A DNA stretch of 22,587 bases, taken from positions 5,535 to 28,121 of the forward strand of contig DAWR01000077.1 of NCBI GenBank assembly GCA_002506015.1. The letters run 5' to 3'. Below, piece by piece: positions 1 to 7,655 of this stretch (its first letter is position 1; each line of letters begins with the position of its first letter). The stretch is from Candidatus Methanogasteraceae archaeon UBA261. Lineage in GTDB: Archaea > Halobacteriota > Methanosarcinia > Methanosarcinales > Methanogasteraceae. A program made the position numbers and the translations under genes. The notes beneath the pieces were generated by a model, which was not told the DNA's origin, ran no database searches, and saw only the letters and a list, made by a program, of their open reading frames with translations.

Positions 1-239
1 GCCTGCAGATCCCATCCAAATCCCGATAGATTCTCTCGGATCTGCTCGGGACGCTCCTCGGTCGCAACAAAGATTCCGTTCTCACCGTACTCAGTGATTC
101 CACTGTACAGAAACTGAAATGCGAAGTTTGTCTTGCCGGTTCCGGACGTTCCTGAGAGCAAGTATGTCCGATTCTTGATCAGTCCGCCTTCGCAGAGTTC
201 ATCGAACCCGGGTATGCCTGTAGGTACTCGATCAATCAT
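1..239 (-). CDS. KaiC-like RecA-superfamily ATPase (N-terminal part only)
   Basis: The reading frame starts at the ATG at 239-237 and runs off the window's left edge, so only about 79 N-terminal residues are seen. It begins MIDRVPTGIPGFDEL and carries a Walker A loop, GTSGTGKT, at about residues 29-36, followed by FVATEERPEQI. This layout (PTGIPGFDELxxGG, then Walker A, then a TEExxxxI segment) is typical of KaiC/RadA-like single-domain ATPases, which are numerous in archaea and mostly of unknown signalling or regulatory role. The start overlaps the end of rfcS by eight bases, so the two are probably co-transcribed and translationally coupled. RadA proper is unlikely because the N-terminal helix-hairpin-helix domain is missing. 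A GvpD-type or other KaiC-domain protein cannot be excluded without the C terminus. Confidence 0.8.
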   Translation of the reverse strand, partial: MIDRVPTGIPGFDELCEGGLIKNRTYLLSGTSGTGKTNFAFQFLYSGITEYGENGIFVATEERPEQIRENLSGFGWDLQ

Positions 240-1200
240 TGTAAGCTCCTCCGGATAGTACAAAGCATGCGAGTAGCGCTTCGAGTTGTATCCTCTCGTT
301 TGCCCCTTCAGTGATCCGGAAATCTATTTCTCCAATTTTATCGATCAATTCGACCTTCTTACGGTCAGGAATTTCTTTGATGTTGAACATCGCCCGGTAT
401 ATCTGCCCGACAACATCCTCGCCAGATAACCCCTGTTTGGTCAGTAGATCCTCCAGCTTTCTGCGAGATTTTGCAAAATCGCCTTTGTATGCGCTCAGAG
501 CAAGATTCTCAATCTCTTCCGGGCGTGCCGTTGCAGTTATCTGGTATATTGCATCGCGATCAATCTTTGCGTCAAGCATGGCTGCGGATTGCAGCGCATT
601 TATCGCCTTGCGCATGTCACCGCGTGCCACGTACTTGATTGCGGTGAACCCATCCTCGGTAATCTCAAGGTGTTCGGAGAGCACGATGTGCCTGACCCTC
701 TCCTCGACCGCATCAGCCGTGATTGCGTTAAACCGGTAGACCGCGCATCTCGATTGGAGTGGTTCTATAATTTTTGATGAATAATTGCAGGACATGATGA
801 ACCTGCACGTTTTTGTGTACTGCTCCATTGTCCTGCGCAGTGCAGACTGGGCATCAGATGTCAGGGCATCAGCCTCGTCCAGGAAAATGATCTTGAACTC
901 GGCATCCCCTACAGGCGATGTTCTGGCAAAGTTCTTGATCTTGTGCCGCACCACATCGATTCCACGCTCATCGCTGGCATTCAGTTCGATGAAATTGGAC
1001 TGCCAGGTATCGCCAAAGAGTTCCCGTGCAATCGATACGGCGGATGCTGTCTTGCCGACACCGGGCGGACCTGTGAACAGCAGATGCGGTAAATTTTTTG
1101 TGTGAACGTAGGAAATCAGCCGTTTAATCGTGCTGTCCTGACCGACCACATCCGATAGCTTCTTTGGTCGGTATTTCTCGATCCATATCTCCTGTTTAAT
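232..1200 (-). CDS. rfcS: Replication factor C small subunit, apparent ATT start
   Basis: This is the clamp-loader small subunit, which with RfcL opens the PCNA ring at primer-template junctions using ATP. Visible motifs, counting from the proposed start, are EKYRPKKLSDVVGQ (about 8-21), Walker A GPPGVGKT (44-51), Walker B FLDEAD (106-111), sensor 1 SCNYSSKI and the SRC arginine-finger motif (about 150). Length is 322 aa, usual for the family. The frame is open upstream to a stop at 1266-1264, but holds no ATG, GTG or TTG before the GTG inside the VVGQ motif. A GTG start there would delete the conserved IWIEKYRP segment. A perfect GGAGGAG lies at 1212-1206, five bases before ATT AAA CAG GAG ATA TGG, so ATT at 1200 is the best start. 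A TATA-like element lies at 1250-1236. Identity is certain; the start is inferred. Confidence 0.93.
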   Translation of the reverse strand: MKQEIWIEKYRPKKLSDVVGQDSTIKRLISYVHTKNLPHLLFTGPPGVGKTASAVSIARELFGDTWQSNFIELNASDERGIDVVRHKIKNFARTSPVGDAEFKIIFLDEADALTSDAQSALRRTMEQYTKTCRFIMSCNYSSKIIEPLQSRCAVYRFNAITADAVEERVRHIVLSEHLEITEDGFTAIKYVARGDMRKAINALQSAAMLDAKIDRDAIYQITATARPEEIENLALSAYKGDFAKSRRKLEDLLTKQGLSGEDVVGQIYRAMFNIKEIPDRKKVELIDKIGEIDFRITEGANERIQLEALLACFVLSGGAYND

Positions 1201-1232
1201 GAAAACTCCTCCGCTTGTCCTATGTGTGGATT

Positions 1233-1250
1233 TATTGAATATATTCCTTT
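1233..1250 (-). promoter_or_regulatory. TATA-type promoter of rfcS, possibly bidirectional
   Basis: On the minus strand this reads GGAATATATTCAATA. Its centre lies about 43 bases before the proposed ATT start, so transcription starting about 26 bases downstream would give a leader of roughly 17 bases that includes the GGAGGAG site. The core GAATATATTC is a perfect 10-base palindrome, so it could also direct transcription rightwards into the potassium channel gene. On that side, an 11-base direct repeat, CGGATTTGTGG, lies at 1273-1283 and 1287-1297 in the presumed leader of the channel gene. Confidence 0.5.
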
Positions 1251-1312
1251 TGTTATTGGCGTCTTAAGGTTTCGGATTTGTGGGCGCGGATTTGTGGTTC
1301 AGGCGAATTTAT

Positions 1313-2137
1313 ATGAACATATCAGTCGATGTTAATTCCATGCACTCCGGGCGTGGAACCATAAAAGAGAAGGTTGCATTCTATCTACACGACACCACAA
1401 CATTTGGGGGAAGGTTTATCGATTTATTCATAATATGCCTCAATCTTTTTACGGTACTCGTCTTCGTAACAGAGAGTTACTTTCACAATGTGAATCCTGG
1501 TCTTTTCTGGACTATTGAGGTTGTCACAGTCTCTATTTTCATACTGGAGTACATTCTGAGACTTTGGGTTGCAGAAAAGAAGGTAAAACACGTTTTTGAA
1601 GTCTATAGCATCATAGACCTCGTTGCGATAATACCCACATTCATTACGTTCCTAGACCTCAGGTTTGTGCGCATCTTCAGAGTCTTCCGTATCTTCAGGT
1701 TCATGCGGTTTGTTGACACAGGTACGTTCCTCTCAGAGGATGCAAAGATGCACGACATAAGAATCGTCAAGATCATATTTACAATCGTTTCAATCATCTT
1801 TGTCTCCTCATCGTTCATTTATGCGGCTGAACAGGCTGATAACCCGAAAATCGATGACCTTAGCTCTGCGATGTACTTCTCGATAGTGACGCTCACAACA
1901 GTCGGTTTTGGCGATGTCGTTCCGGTAACCCCACTCGGACGGCTCATAACCGTTCTCATGATACTGGTCAGCATTGCTCTCGTGCCGTGGCAGCTTGGTT
2001 TACTGATAAAGGAGTTTATGTTCTCAGTTTCCGGAAAACGGATTGTGACATGCAAGAAATGCGGTCTCAGGCACCATGATGCCGATGCCACGCACTGCAA
2101 GCATTGCGGAAGCATCATTTACCACGAGACCGATTGA
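1313..2137 (+). CDS. Voltage-gated potassium channel with C-terminal zinc ribbon
   Basis: The product is a six-transmembrane, tetramer-forming K+ channel subunit. From the ATG at 1313 (274 aa), S1 lies at about 36-55, S2 at 67-86 and S3 at 98-114. S4 is a textbook voltage sensor, with arginines at 117, 120, 123, 126, 129 and 132. The pore loop carries TLTTVGFGD (193-201), the K+ selectivity filter, and S6 follows at about 209-235. The C terminus adds CKKC and CKHC pairs (247/250 and 262/265), a small zinc ribbon of the kind that ends many archaeal membrane proteins. The frame opens further upstream with GTG at 1280; I prefer 1313, though no strong ribosome binding site is seen for either. It is divergent from rfcS and monocistronic. 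What gates it, and what the ribbon binds, is unknown. Confidence 0.9.
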   Translation: MNISVDVNSMHSGRGTIKEKVAFYLHDTTTFGGRFIDLFIICLNLFTVLVFVTESYFHNVNPGLFWTIEVVTVSIFILEYILRLWVAEKKVKHVFEVYSIIDLVAIIPTFITFLDLRFVRIFRVFRIFRFMRFVDTGTFLSEDAKMHDIRIVKIIFTIVSIIFVSSSFIYAAEQADNPKIDDLSSAMYFSIVTLTTVGFGDVVPVTPLGRLITVLMILVSIALVPWQLGLLIKEFMFSVSGKRIVTCKKCGLRHHDADATHCKHCGSIIYHETD

Positions 2138-2188
2138 AAACTGCGCTGAGACCGGGATTGTGATCGGATTGTGATCGACTCGGCTCGC

Positions 2189-2194
2189 AAAAAA
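2189..2194 (-). terminator. Possible T-run terminator after pspAB
   Basis: Read leftwards, the minus strand downstream of pspAB has T4 directly after the stop region and a T6 run at 2194-2189. Archaeal transcription commonly stops at such oligo-T runs without a strong hairpin. The 112-base gap between the convergent channel and pspAB genes also holds a tandem duplication of GATTGTGATCG (2156-2177). Nothing else is recognised there. Confidence 0.3.
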
Positions 2195-2249
2195 TTATAA
2201 GTTCCGTAATTCGGTTGAAGATTAGCGAAGGGGGTAATAGAAAACGAGC

Positions 2250-2801
2250 CTAAAACGGGATCCCCCACATCGGATACCACTTCTCCATCTCCTTCTCGAT
2301 TGGGAGTTCGTTCTCCATCGACGATCTCACCCTGAATTCGAGGTTACTATCCCTTTTTGTTCCGCTCAAGGGGGCAAACGGATAAAACGTACCTTCTTTG
2401 TAGTTATATATCAAATAGACTGACTTAAAAGAAAAAACCGAACAGAGAAGTCGTTCTTCAAAATCATGCTCGATTACGGTCTCGCTTATCAGGTATGTGG
2501 TCGTGACAAGATCTTCAAAATCGGGATCGCTCAGAATGACCCAGGAGTAGTTGTATTTGTCGGTCTCGAACTGGCAGGTTGTGCCGGTCTCGGATGCGCT
2601 GAGCTGGAGCAGATCTCGCAGGTCGCTCTCCATCTCAGAAAACCGCGATGATTCGACAGGCTTGAAGCAGATTCCGGTTCTGCCGGATGGTTCGGAGCCT
2701 ATTGACTCCAGTGCGATGTGCGCAGTCGAGAGTGCGAAGAGCGCGTCAATCTTCGGTTTTCTGAGTTTCGTTCTTCCGAGGAGCGAGTCAAGAAATTTCA
2801 T
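2250..2801 (-). CDS. pspAB: PspA-associated protein PspAB
   Basis: The 183-aa protein begins MKFLDSLLGRTKLRKPKID, followed by ALFALSTAHIALES and a CFKPVE segment. This matches the PspAB family as I remember it (GFLDALLGR...LDALFALPSAAITL...G..CFRP.E). PspAB is a soluble protein found in actinobacteria and archaea beside the HtpX protease, and linked by genome context to the phage-shock (PspA) membrane-stress response. Its biochemical activity is not known. No signal peptide or membrane segment is visible. The C terminus is rich in acidic and aromatic residues and ends KWYPMWGIPF. It lies 25 bases downstream of htpX on the same strand, so the pair is almost certainly one operon. No PspA gene is in the window. 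Confidence 0.82.
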   Translation of the reverse strand: MKFLDSLLGRTKLRKPKIDALFALSTAHIALESIGSEPSGRTGICFKPVESSRFSEMESDLRDLLQLSASETGTTCQFETDKYNYSWVILSDPDFEDLVTTTYLISETVIEHDFEERLLCSVFSFKSVYLIYNYKEGTFYPFAPLSGTKRDSNLEFRVRSSMENELPIEKEMEKWYPMWGIPF

Positions 2802-2826
2802 CGTGTCCAGCCCATTTATATCTCGT

Positions 2827-3708
2827 TTATCTCATCTCCATATCTCTGGATATCTTTTCGAGCGCTGTGATCCTCTTCTCGAGCGAAGGGTGTGTGGAAA
2901 AGAGCGCCATGATCGATTTTCCGGATATCGCAGGTATGATGTAGAACGCGTTCATGCCTTCAGCCTTTCTGATATCCTCGGTCGGAACCCGGTCCATTGC
3001 GCCGCTGATCTTCATGAGCGCGCTCACCAGATGGGACGGGTGACCCGTGATTACCGCCGCGCCCCGGTCCGCAGCAAACTCCCGGTACCGTGAGAGCGCC
3101 CGTATCAGGAGATAGCTGATGATCCAGACGAGAAGCGAGGCGACCCATGCGAGCATGATCTGAGCGCCACCTTCACGCCGGCTCCCCCCGCCAAATAAGA
3201 GGAGATATCTGACAAGGAAGAACGCAATGGTCGAGAAGAAGCTTGCGATTGTCAGAACCATCACGTCCCTGTTCTTCACGTGCGTCAGTTCGTGCGCGAG
3301 CACCGCAGTGAGCTCGTTTGAGTTGAGCTTTCGCATAAGCGAGGTTGTTACCGCCACAACCGCCTTGTTCGGACTTCTGCCGGTCGCAAACGCATTCGGG
3401 ATGCTGCTCTCGACGATTGCAACCCTCGGCTTCGGCAGATTCGCCTCGATGCACAATCGCGATATGATGCCGTGAAGTTCGGGTTCTTCGCTCTCGGAAA
3501 CAACGCGGGCGCCTGTGCTCATCAAGACCATCTTGTCAGAGTAGTAGTACTGTGCAAAGAGCATGATTCCTGCAAAGAGCATGATCGGAACGACGCCGAA
3601 CCCCGCGTATGATAATGCCGCTATGAATGCGATGTAGACCACAAACAACATAAACATGGTCAGAAACATCCTCGTTGCCAGCCCGTAATCACGCTGCCAT
3701 TTCTTCAT
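2827..3708 (-). CDS. htpX: HtpX family membrane zinc metalloprotease
   Basis: This M48B protease degrades misfolded or surplus membrane proteins, with its active site facing the cytosol. From the ATG at 3708 it is 293 aa. Two N-terminal transmembrane helices lie at about 14-33 and 38-55. The zinc site HELTH is at 139-143, with the third ligand glutamate in REFAADRGA (about 210). Two more hydrophobic segments lie between them (about 151-171 and 184-203), the usual HtpX layout. An in-frame ATG 21 bases upstream exists, but GGAG sits eight bases before the ATG at 3708 and the protein then begins MKKWQRDYGLATRM, as expected. It forms an operon with pspAB downstream, a conserved archaeal and actinobacterial pairing that argues for a membrane-stress role. 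Confidence 0.93.
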   Translation of the reverse strand: MKKWQRDYGLATRMFLTMFMLFVVYIAFIAALSYAGFGVVPIMLFAGIMLFAQYYYSDKMVLMSTGARVVSESEEPELHGIISRLCIEANLPKPRVAIVESSIPNAFATGRSPNKAVVAVTTSLMRKLNSNELTAVLAHELTHVKNRDVMVLTIASFFSTIAFFLVRYLLLFGGGSRREGGAQIMLAWVASLLVWIISYLLIRALSRYREFAADRGAAVITGHPSHLVSALMKISGAMDRVPTEDIRKAEGMNAFYIIPAISGKSIMALFSTHPSLEKRITALEKISRDMEMR

Positions 3709-3787
3709 ATTTGATTCTCCGTCATTCATCCGTTAAAGGTTTTGCCGCAGATAATTCTTTTGGTTGCAGGAGGCTTTGTTGTGGAAT

Positions 3788-6271
3788 TCACTCACGGACC
3801 ATGATCCCTTTCACCCATTCAGGCGCATCCGGCGGATTATCCCGTAGCATCTCTTTCCACGCCTCATCCGTCAATCTGTCGTTCATCGGGTGCTTGAACT
3901 CGTAGTAACTGAAGATTGGACCTGCGCCCATGATGATCCTGCCGTCGGGAACGCGATATGCAACCAGAATCAGTTTCACATAACCAACGCCTTCCTCCAG
4001 AACCATTTTCGTGTTACAATCGGTATGCACGTCCGCAACGATCGTTGTCTCCTTGCCCGCATCATTCACACCTGTGACAACATAATCCAGATGCTGCCCA
4101 AACTCGTTTATGAATCCGTAGTCGTCCTCTGTTAACTCCCTGTTCTCAAGTTCATCGACTGATATGTTGATCAATCGGTTCAGGATGTACTCCAGACTCT
4201 GCAATCGTTCCTTCTCGGTCACATTCAGGACGTTGAGGTCAGTAAGCCCATCGTCTGTCATCTCTGTCAAGCTCAACAGACTGCAATAGAATTCCGGAAC
4301 AGGTTCTACGTATCCCGTTACCGGCGATGGTGGCATGCTGGTTGGCACAGGGATGTAACTCTGCTTGGAATACAGTATGGTGTCATGCCTGAGTTCGGTC
4401 CATGAGGCAAGAGACGTCTGCAACTCCTTCTTCTGCCACGCTTCTGTCTGCATGAATGTCGGGTAGCCATCCCCGAACTCATTTAACAACGGCTTTAAGG
4501 TATATAGCCAGCTCCAGTACAGATTTCGATTCCATTCATCGGTATTGAAACCTGCAAACTCTGTTTTAAGCTCTTCCAATTGCGCATCATAACTCGTGTT
4601 CACGCCTTCATACTCAGTATCGCCGTCCTCCCGCAGGATATCCTCGGCACATCCGGAACCAAGAACCGCCATAACATCCAGACCTCTCGGGAAACATCTC
4701 GCGAGCCCCCCGTCCGTGACACACATCGTAAACGGCGCATCATTGCCCACGTACATACCGACAGCCGGGAAGACCAGTTGTTGGAACATATACGAATCAG
4801 GAATGAACCTCTGCCCCATGAACCTGAAACCCTTCGTTTTGTCCAGGCATTCATACAGTTTCTCCCTTGTGAACGGCGGATAGATCACGCAGACCCCGGA
4901 ACCGCCGTATATCTCAGGACTCCTCAATTGGGCTAATTCTACTTTGAGCTCCAGTAGTTTCTCGTCGTCTGCCAGTTCCGTAGTATTGAAATCCGAACCA
5001 AATACCTCTGCGATTGCGTTCTGGTATTCATAAGGCGTTAAATCGTCTGCGGTTCCAACAAAGAAGGACGTGACCGAATATATCCGGTTCCAGTGTTCCT
5101 GCACGGTTTTAGTCCCGGCGGAGGTGTCCGGAAGCTCTGATGCGATCAACGATGCCTGAATCGTTGCGAGTTTCGCATCCTCTTCGGTTATCAACGGGGT
5201 CTCGATTTCGCCGCACTCAGTGGCGTTCCCGCCCTTCATGAGAAATGCCATCCGCCCGTACCACATCATCGCCTTGAAGTATCGCTTCAGCTTTTCGCTC
5301 CGGGTGTAATGCCCTCTCGGAACATATTGTGAGTAATCCTCGCAGTAACAGCAGCAATCCTCACACGACCGATTCGGGTCGGAGTTGAATATAGTACTTG
5401 CGGCGAATCCCTCATGGCTTTCTATATTCGCAATCTCGCAATCAACCTCGTTTCTCACATAATCAGGTACCGTGAAATCGATATTTCTGATATCTTCAGT
5501 CCCGTTGTACCCAACAGTTGGCTTCTGGAGAAGTGTTAAGGCGACTGCGAAGTATGCAACGTTTCTCCTTGCCGCTTCCGCAATCTCCGGGTCTGTTGCG
5601 TCGTCATAGTTATCATAGTCCTGCCCGGATCGTTTGAGCATCGCCGCACTCATATCAAGAAGCGCATCAAAGAACTCCCGCTCCTCGGCGCCCTTGAGAA
5701 TCTCGTCAAACTGGATGTGGTAGAGATGGAGCAAGGTATCTGATGTAACGAATATGGGGACATTGCGGTCCTTCATGTCCTCGTAAGGGACTATAATATC
5801 ATCCACATCCCGGCAATCCATTATGACAAACCCGTTAGCCCTCAAGAGTTCATTTTCCGGTTCGTTCAATCCGAACTCGGAGGTCATATCCCCGATGTTT
5901 GAGACATCGCTCAAATTCAACGGCAACTGGTATGGGGGGACATCGGGGTCTACCGTGATGTTTGCAGGAGTATAGTATGCAGCGAATGCGGACTTCGGGT
6001 TACTCACGCCCTCCTGCCCTGCTTCCTGCGCCATCATGAGTATCATCAACGCGTCGAGCGAGCTTACCGTGCCGTCGCAATTCACATCCGCCCTCTCAAT
6101 ATCCGGATGCATGCCCCCAACCGCCATCTGCAGCGCAAGGAGCGAGTCTGCCGCAGTGATTCTACTATCGTTGTTCACATCACCGCGGGTTATGTCGTAG
6201 TCTGCCGATGCTGGCAAGCTGAACGCTGCAAGCATGATCAGCACACAGCAGATTGTGTATTTTGTATTCAT
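3788..6271 (-). CDS. Exported DUF3160 protein with N-terminal dockerin and a cysteine cluster
   Basis: From the ATG at 6271, placed by GGAGGAG three bases upstream, this is an 827-aa protein with a signal peptide at 1-23 (KYTICCVLIMLAAFSLPASA). A type I dockerin follows at about 29-82: two calcium-binding half-repeats, DVNNDSRITAAD and DVNCDGTVSSLD. The rest matches my recollection of DUF3160, with blocks such as FVTSDTLLHLYHIQFDEIL, YFKAMMWYGRMAFLMKGG and MGQRFIPDSYMFQQLVFPAVG. A dockerin implies docking onto a cohesin-bearing surface protein, and archaea carry such modules outside cellulosomes. The function of DUF3160 is unknown. An unusual cluster, CEDCCCYC, sits at 303-310 just before the conserved EDYSQYVPRGHYTR stretch. 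There is no C-terminal anchor. The gene stands alone between htpX and thiI. Confidence 0.85.
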   Translation of the reverse strand: MNTKYTICCVLIMLAAFSLPASADYDITRGDVNNDSRITAADSLLALQMAVGGMHPDIERADVNCDGTVSSLDALMILMMAQEAGQEGVSNPKSAFAAYYTPANITVDPDVPPYQLPLNLSDVSNIGDMTSEFGLNEPENELLRANGFVIMDCRDVDDIIVPYEDMKDRNVPIFVTSDTLLHLYHIQFDEILKGAEEREFFDALLDMSAAMLKRSGQDYDNYDDATDPEIAEAARRNVAYFAVALTLLQKPTVGYNGTEDIRNIDFTVPDYVRNEVDCEIANIESHEGFAASTIFNSDPNRSCEDCCCYCEDYSQYVPRGHYTRSEKLKRYFKAMMWYGRMAFLMKGGNATECGEIETPLITEEDAKLATIQASLIASELPDTSAGTKTVQEHWNRIYSVTSFFVGTADDLTPYEYQNAIAEVFGSDFNTTELADDEKLLELKVELAQLRSPEIYGGSGVCVIYPPFTREKLYECLDKTKGFRFMGQRFIPDSYMFQQLVFPAVGMYVGNDAPFTMCVTDGGLARCFPRGLDVMAVLGSGCAEDILREDGDTEYEGVNTSYDAQLEELKTEFAGFNTDEWNRNLYWSWLYTLKPLLNEFGDGYPTFMQTEAWQKKELQTSLASWTELRHDTILYSKQSYIPVPTSMPPSPVTGYVEPVPEFYCSLLSLTEMTDDGLTDLNVLNVTEKERLQSLEYILNRLINISVDELENRELTEDDYGFINEFGQHLDYVVTGVNDAGKETTIVADVHTDCNTKMVLEEGVGYVKLILVAYRVPDGRIIMGAGPIFSYYEFKHPMNDRLTDEAWKEMLRDNPPDAPEWVKGIMVRE

Positions 6272-6348
6272 GGTCTCCTCCGTAGAATTATATGTCAGGC
6301 ATGAGCGTTGGGCATGGACTCTGCTACCAAGTTGTCTGCCCACAAGTT

Positions 6349-6381
6349 ATCTTCAACTCCAACTCCAAGATCTTTGAAGAT
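6349..6381. repeat. Short inverted repeat between thiI and the DUF3160 gene
   Basis: ATCTTCAA (6349-6356) is the reverse complement of TTGAAGAT (6374-6381), with a 17-base loop containing a near-repeat of CAACTCC. It lies in the 144-base gap downstream of thiI and upstream of the DUF3160 gene, both on the minus strand. It could be an operator or a weak processing or terminator hairpin; no T run follows it. Confidence 0.35.
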
Positions 6382-6415
6382 TATATGATGAGATTAAGCG
6401 ACAGGTATATGAATG

Positions 6416-7654
6416 TTATCCTTGTAGACGTGTAACACTCGAAGCGGCGAGTGCAGCAGAGACAATACCAGAAACATCGATTCGGTCCTCGTTATTTTGC
6501 ACAATTGCCACCGTTGCAGCGGTCTTCGGGTGATTGGGTACAGCCGCGCACTCAATTTCAGGCTTTTCCCGCGGGAATGTGCCAATTGCAATCGCACGAT
6601 CGATGATCTCTCGCTTATCAAGCCCGATTAACGGATGGTAGATCGGAATATTGAGTCCGTGCATCTCTGCAAGCAGATTTTCCGCGGTCTGGGATGCGAC
6701 CTGCCCGAGTGAGCATCCTGTGATTACTCCGCATGCACCCTCCTTCTCTGCGATCGCCTCACCGATTCGGTACATCATTCTCTTGCAGAGAAGACAGATC
6801 ATGCGCGGATCAGAGCGCTCGATGATCTCGCGCAGGCACGTGCCATAAGGGACCCTGTACGCGGTCATATCGGAACGACTCCATTCCCACAGCTTCTTTA
6901 TGTTCTCTTCTGCCTGTTTTACGGATTGCGGGTCAGAAAACTCCTCGAGATCGCAGCATACAGGGATTACCTCAACACCCCGCTTCATCATCATCCACGC
7001 AGCAACCGGCGAATCGATTCCGCCCGATATCAGCGCGATCATCCGCGCCTGGCTGCCGTACGGGAGCCCGCCGACGCCGGGTGAGCGTTTGGTATAGACA
7101 TAAGCATGCTTCTCCCGCATATCAACGAATATCTCCATCTCCGGGCTCGTGAGGTCCACTTGCATCGCTGTGCGCTCGCAGACAGCGTCCCCGCAGGCTA
7201 TTGCGACATCAATGGACGTGAAGTCATGAATTCCGGCTCTGGAGGCACGGATTGCGAAGGTCGCGTGTGGCACATGGTTTTGGGCGATTGCGATCTCGCA
7301 AGCGGTCTCTGCTACGCTCTCAATCGTTGCATCGGTTGTGACTGCGGGGCTTGCCGATGCTGCCCCAAATACGCGGGCGATCGCATCCGCAGTGTCTTCG
7401 GCATCCTTGCCGCTTGCATGCACGAATATCCTACCCCACTCCTCTGTTATCCCTGAATAAGTTATTCCATTTTGTGAGAGTGATGTTTTGATTCTATCAA
7501 TGAATATCCTCTCGAATCGCCTCCGAACAGGCGGACTCTTGAGTGCGATCTCGTCGTATCGGACTATGACCACATCGAATGTGATATGTGGAGTTGAAGT
7601 GTGCGGGGCGTGTGGAGTATGTTGGGTGTGTGGGTCGTGTTGGGGGTGTATCAT
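6416..7654 (-). CDS. thiI: tRNA 4-thiouridine synthetase ThiI with histidine-rich N-terminal tail
   Basis: ThiI adenylates U8 of tRNA with ATP and replaces oxygen with sulfur; in some organisms it also supplies sulfur for thiamine. From the ATG at 7654 it is 412 aa. A ferredoxin-like and THUMP region lies at about 27-180, containing VRYDEIALKSPPVRRRFE. The PP-loop SGGIDSPVA is at 210-218, and a CLLC pair at 287/290 corresponds to the CxxC used by archaeal ThiI, which has no rhodanese domain. The C terminus has the family's PREKPEIECAAVP segment. Residues 3-23 are unusual, with histidine at 3, 6, 9, 12, 15, 18 and 23. The start at 7654 lies one base after the protease stop codon; an ATG at 7690 would overlap that gene by 35 bases and is less likely. 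Confidence 0.93.
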   Translation of the reverse strand: MIHPQHDPHTQHTPHAPHTSTPHITFDVVIVRYDEIALKSPPVRRRFERIFIDRIKTSLSQNGITYSGITEEWGRIFVHASGKDAEDTADAIARVFGAASASPAVTTDATIESVAETACEIAIAQNHVPHATFAIRASRAGIHDFTSIDVAIACGDAVCERTAMQVDLTSPEMEIFVDMREKHAYVYTKRSPGVGGLPYGSQARMIALISGGIDSPVAAWMMMKRGVEVIPVCCDLEEFSDPQSVKQAEENIKKLWEWSRSDMTAYRVPYGTCLREIIERSDPRMICLLCKRMMYRIGEAIAEKEGACGVITGCSLGQVASQTAENLLAEMHGLNIPIYHPLIGLDKREIIDRAIAIGTFPREKPEIECAAVPNHPKTAATVAIVQNNEDRIDVSGIVSAALAASSVTRLQG

Positions 7655-7655
7655 G

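Noticed and set aside
2551..3093. 180-codon plus-strand frame opposite pspAB and htpX
   Set aside because: It spans two well-supported minus-strand genes and their gap, and its translation has no protein family features.
7586..7640. CAC/GTG-rich tract as a tandem repeat array or CRISPR
   Set aside because: The units are three-base, imperfect and confined to the coding N terminus of thiI; there are no spacers or longer repeats. No CRISPR array is present in the window.
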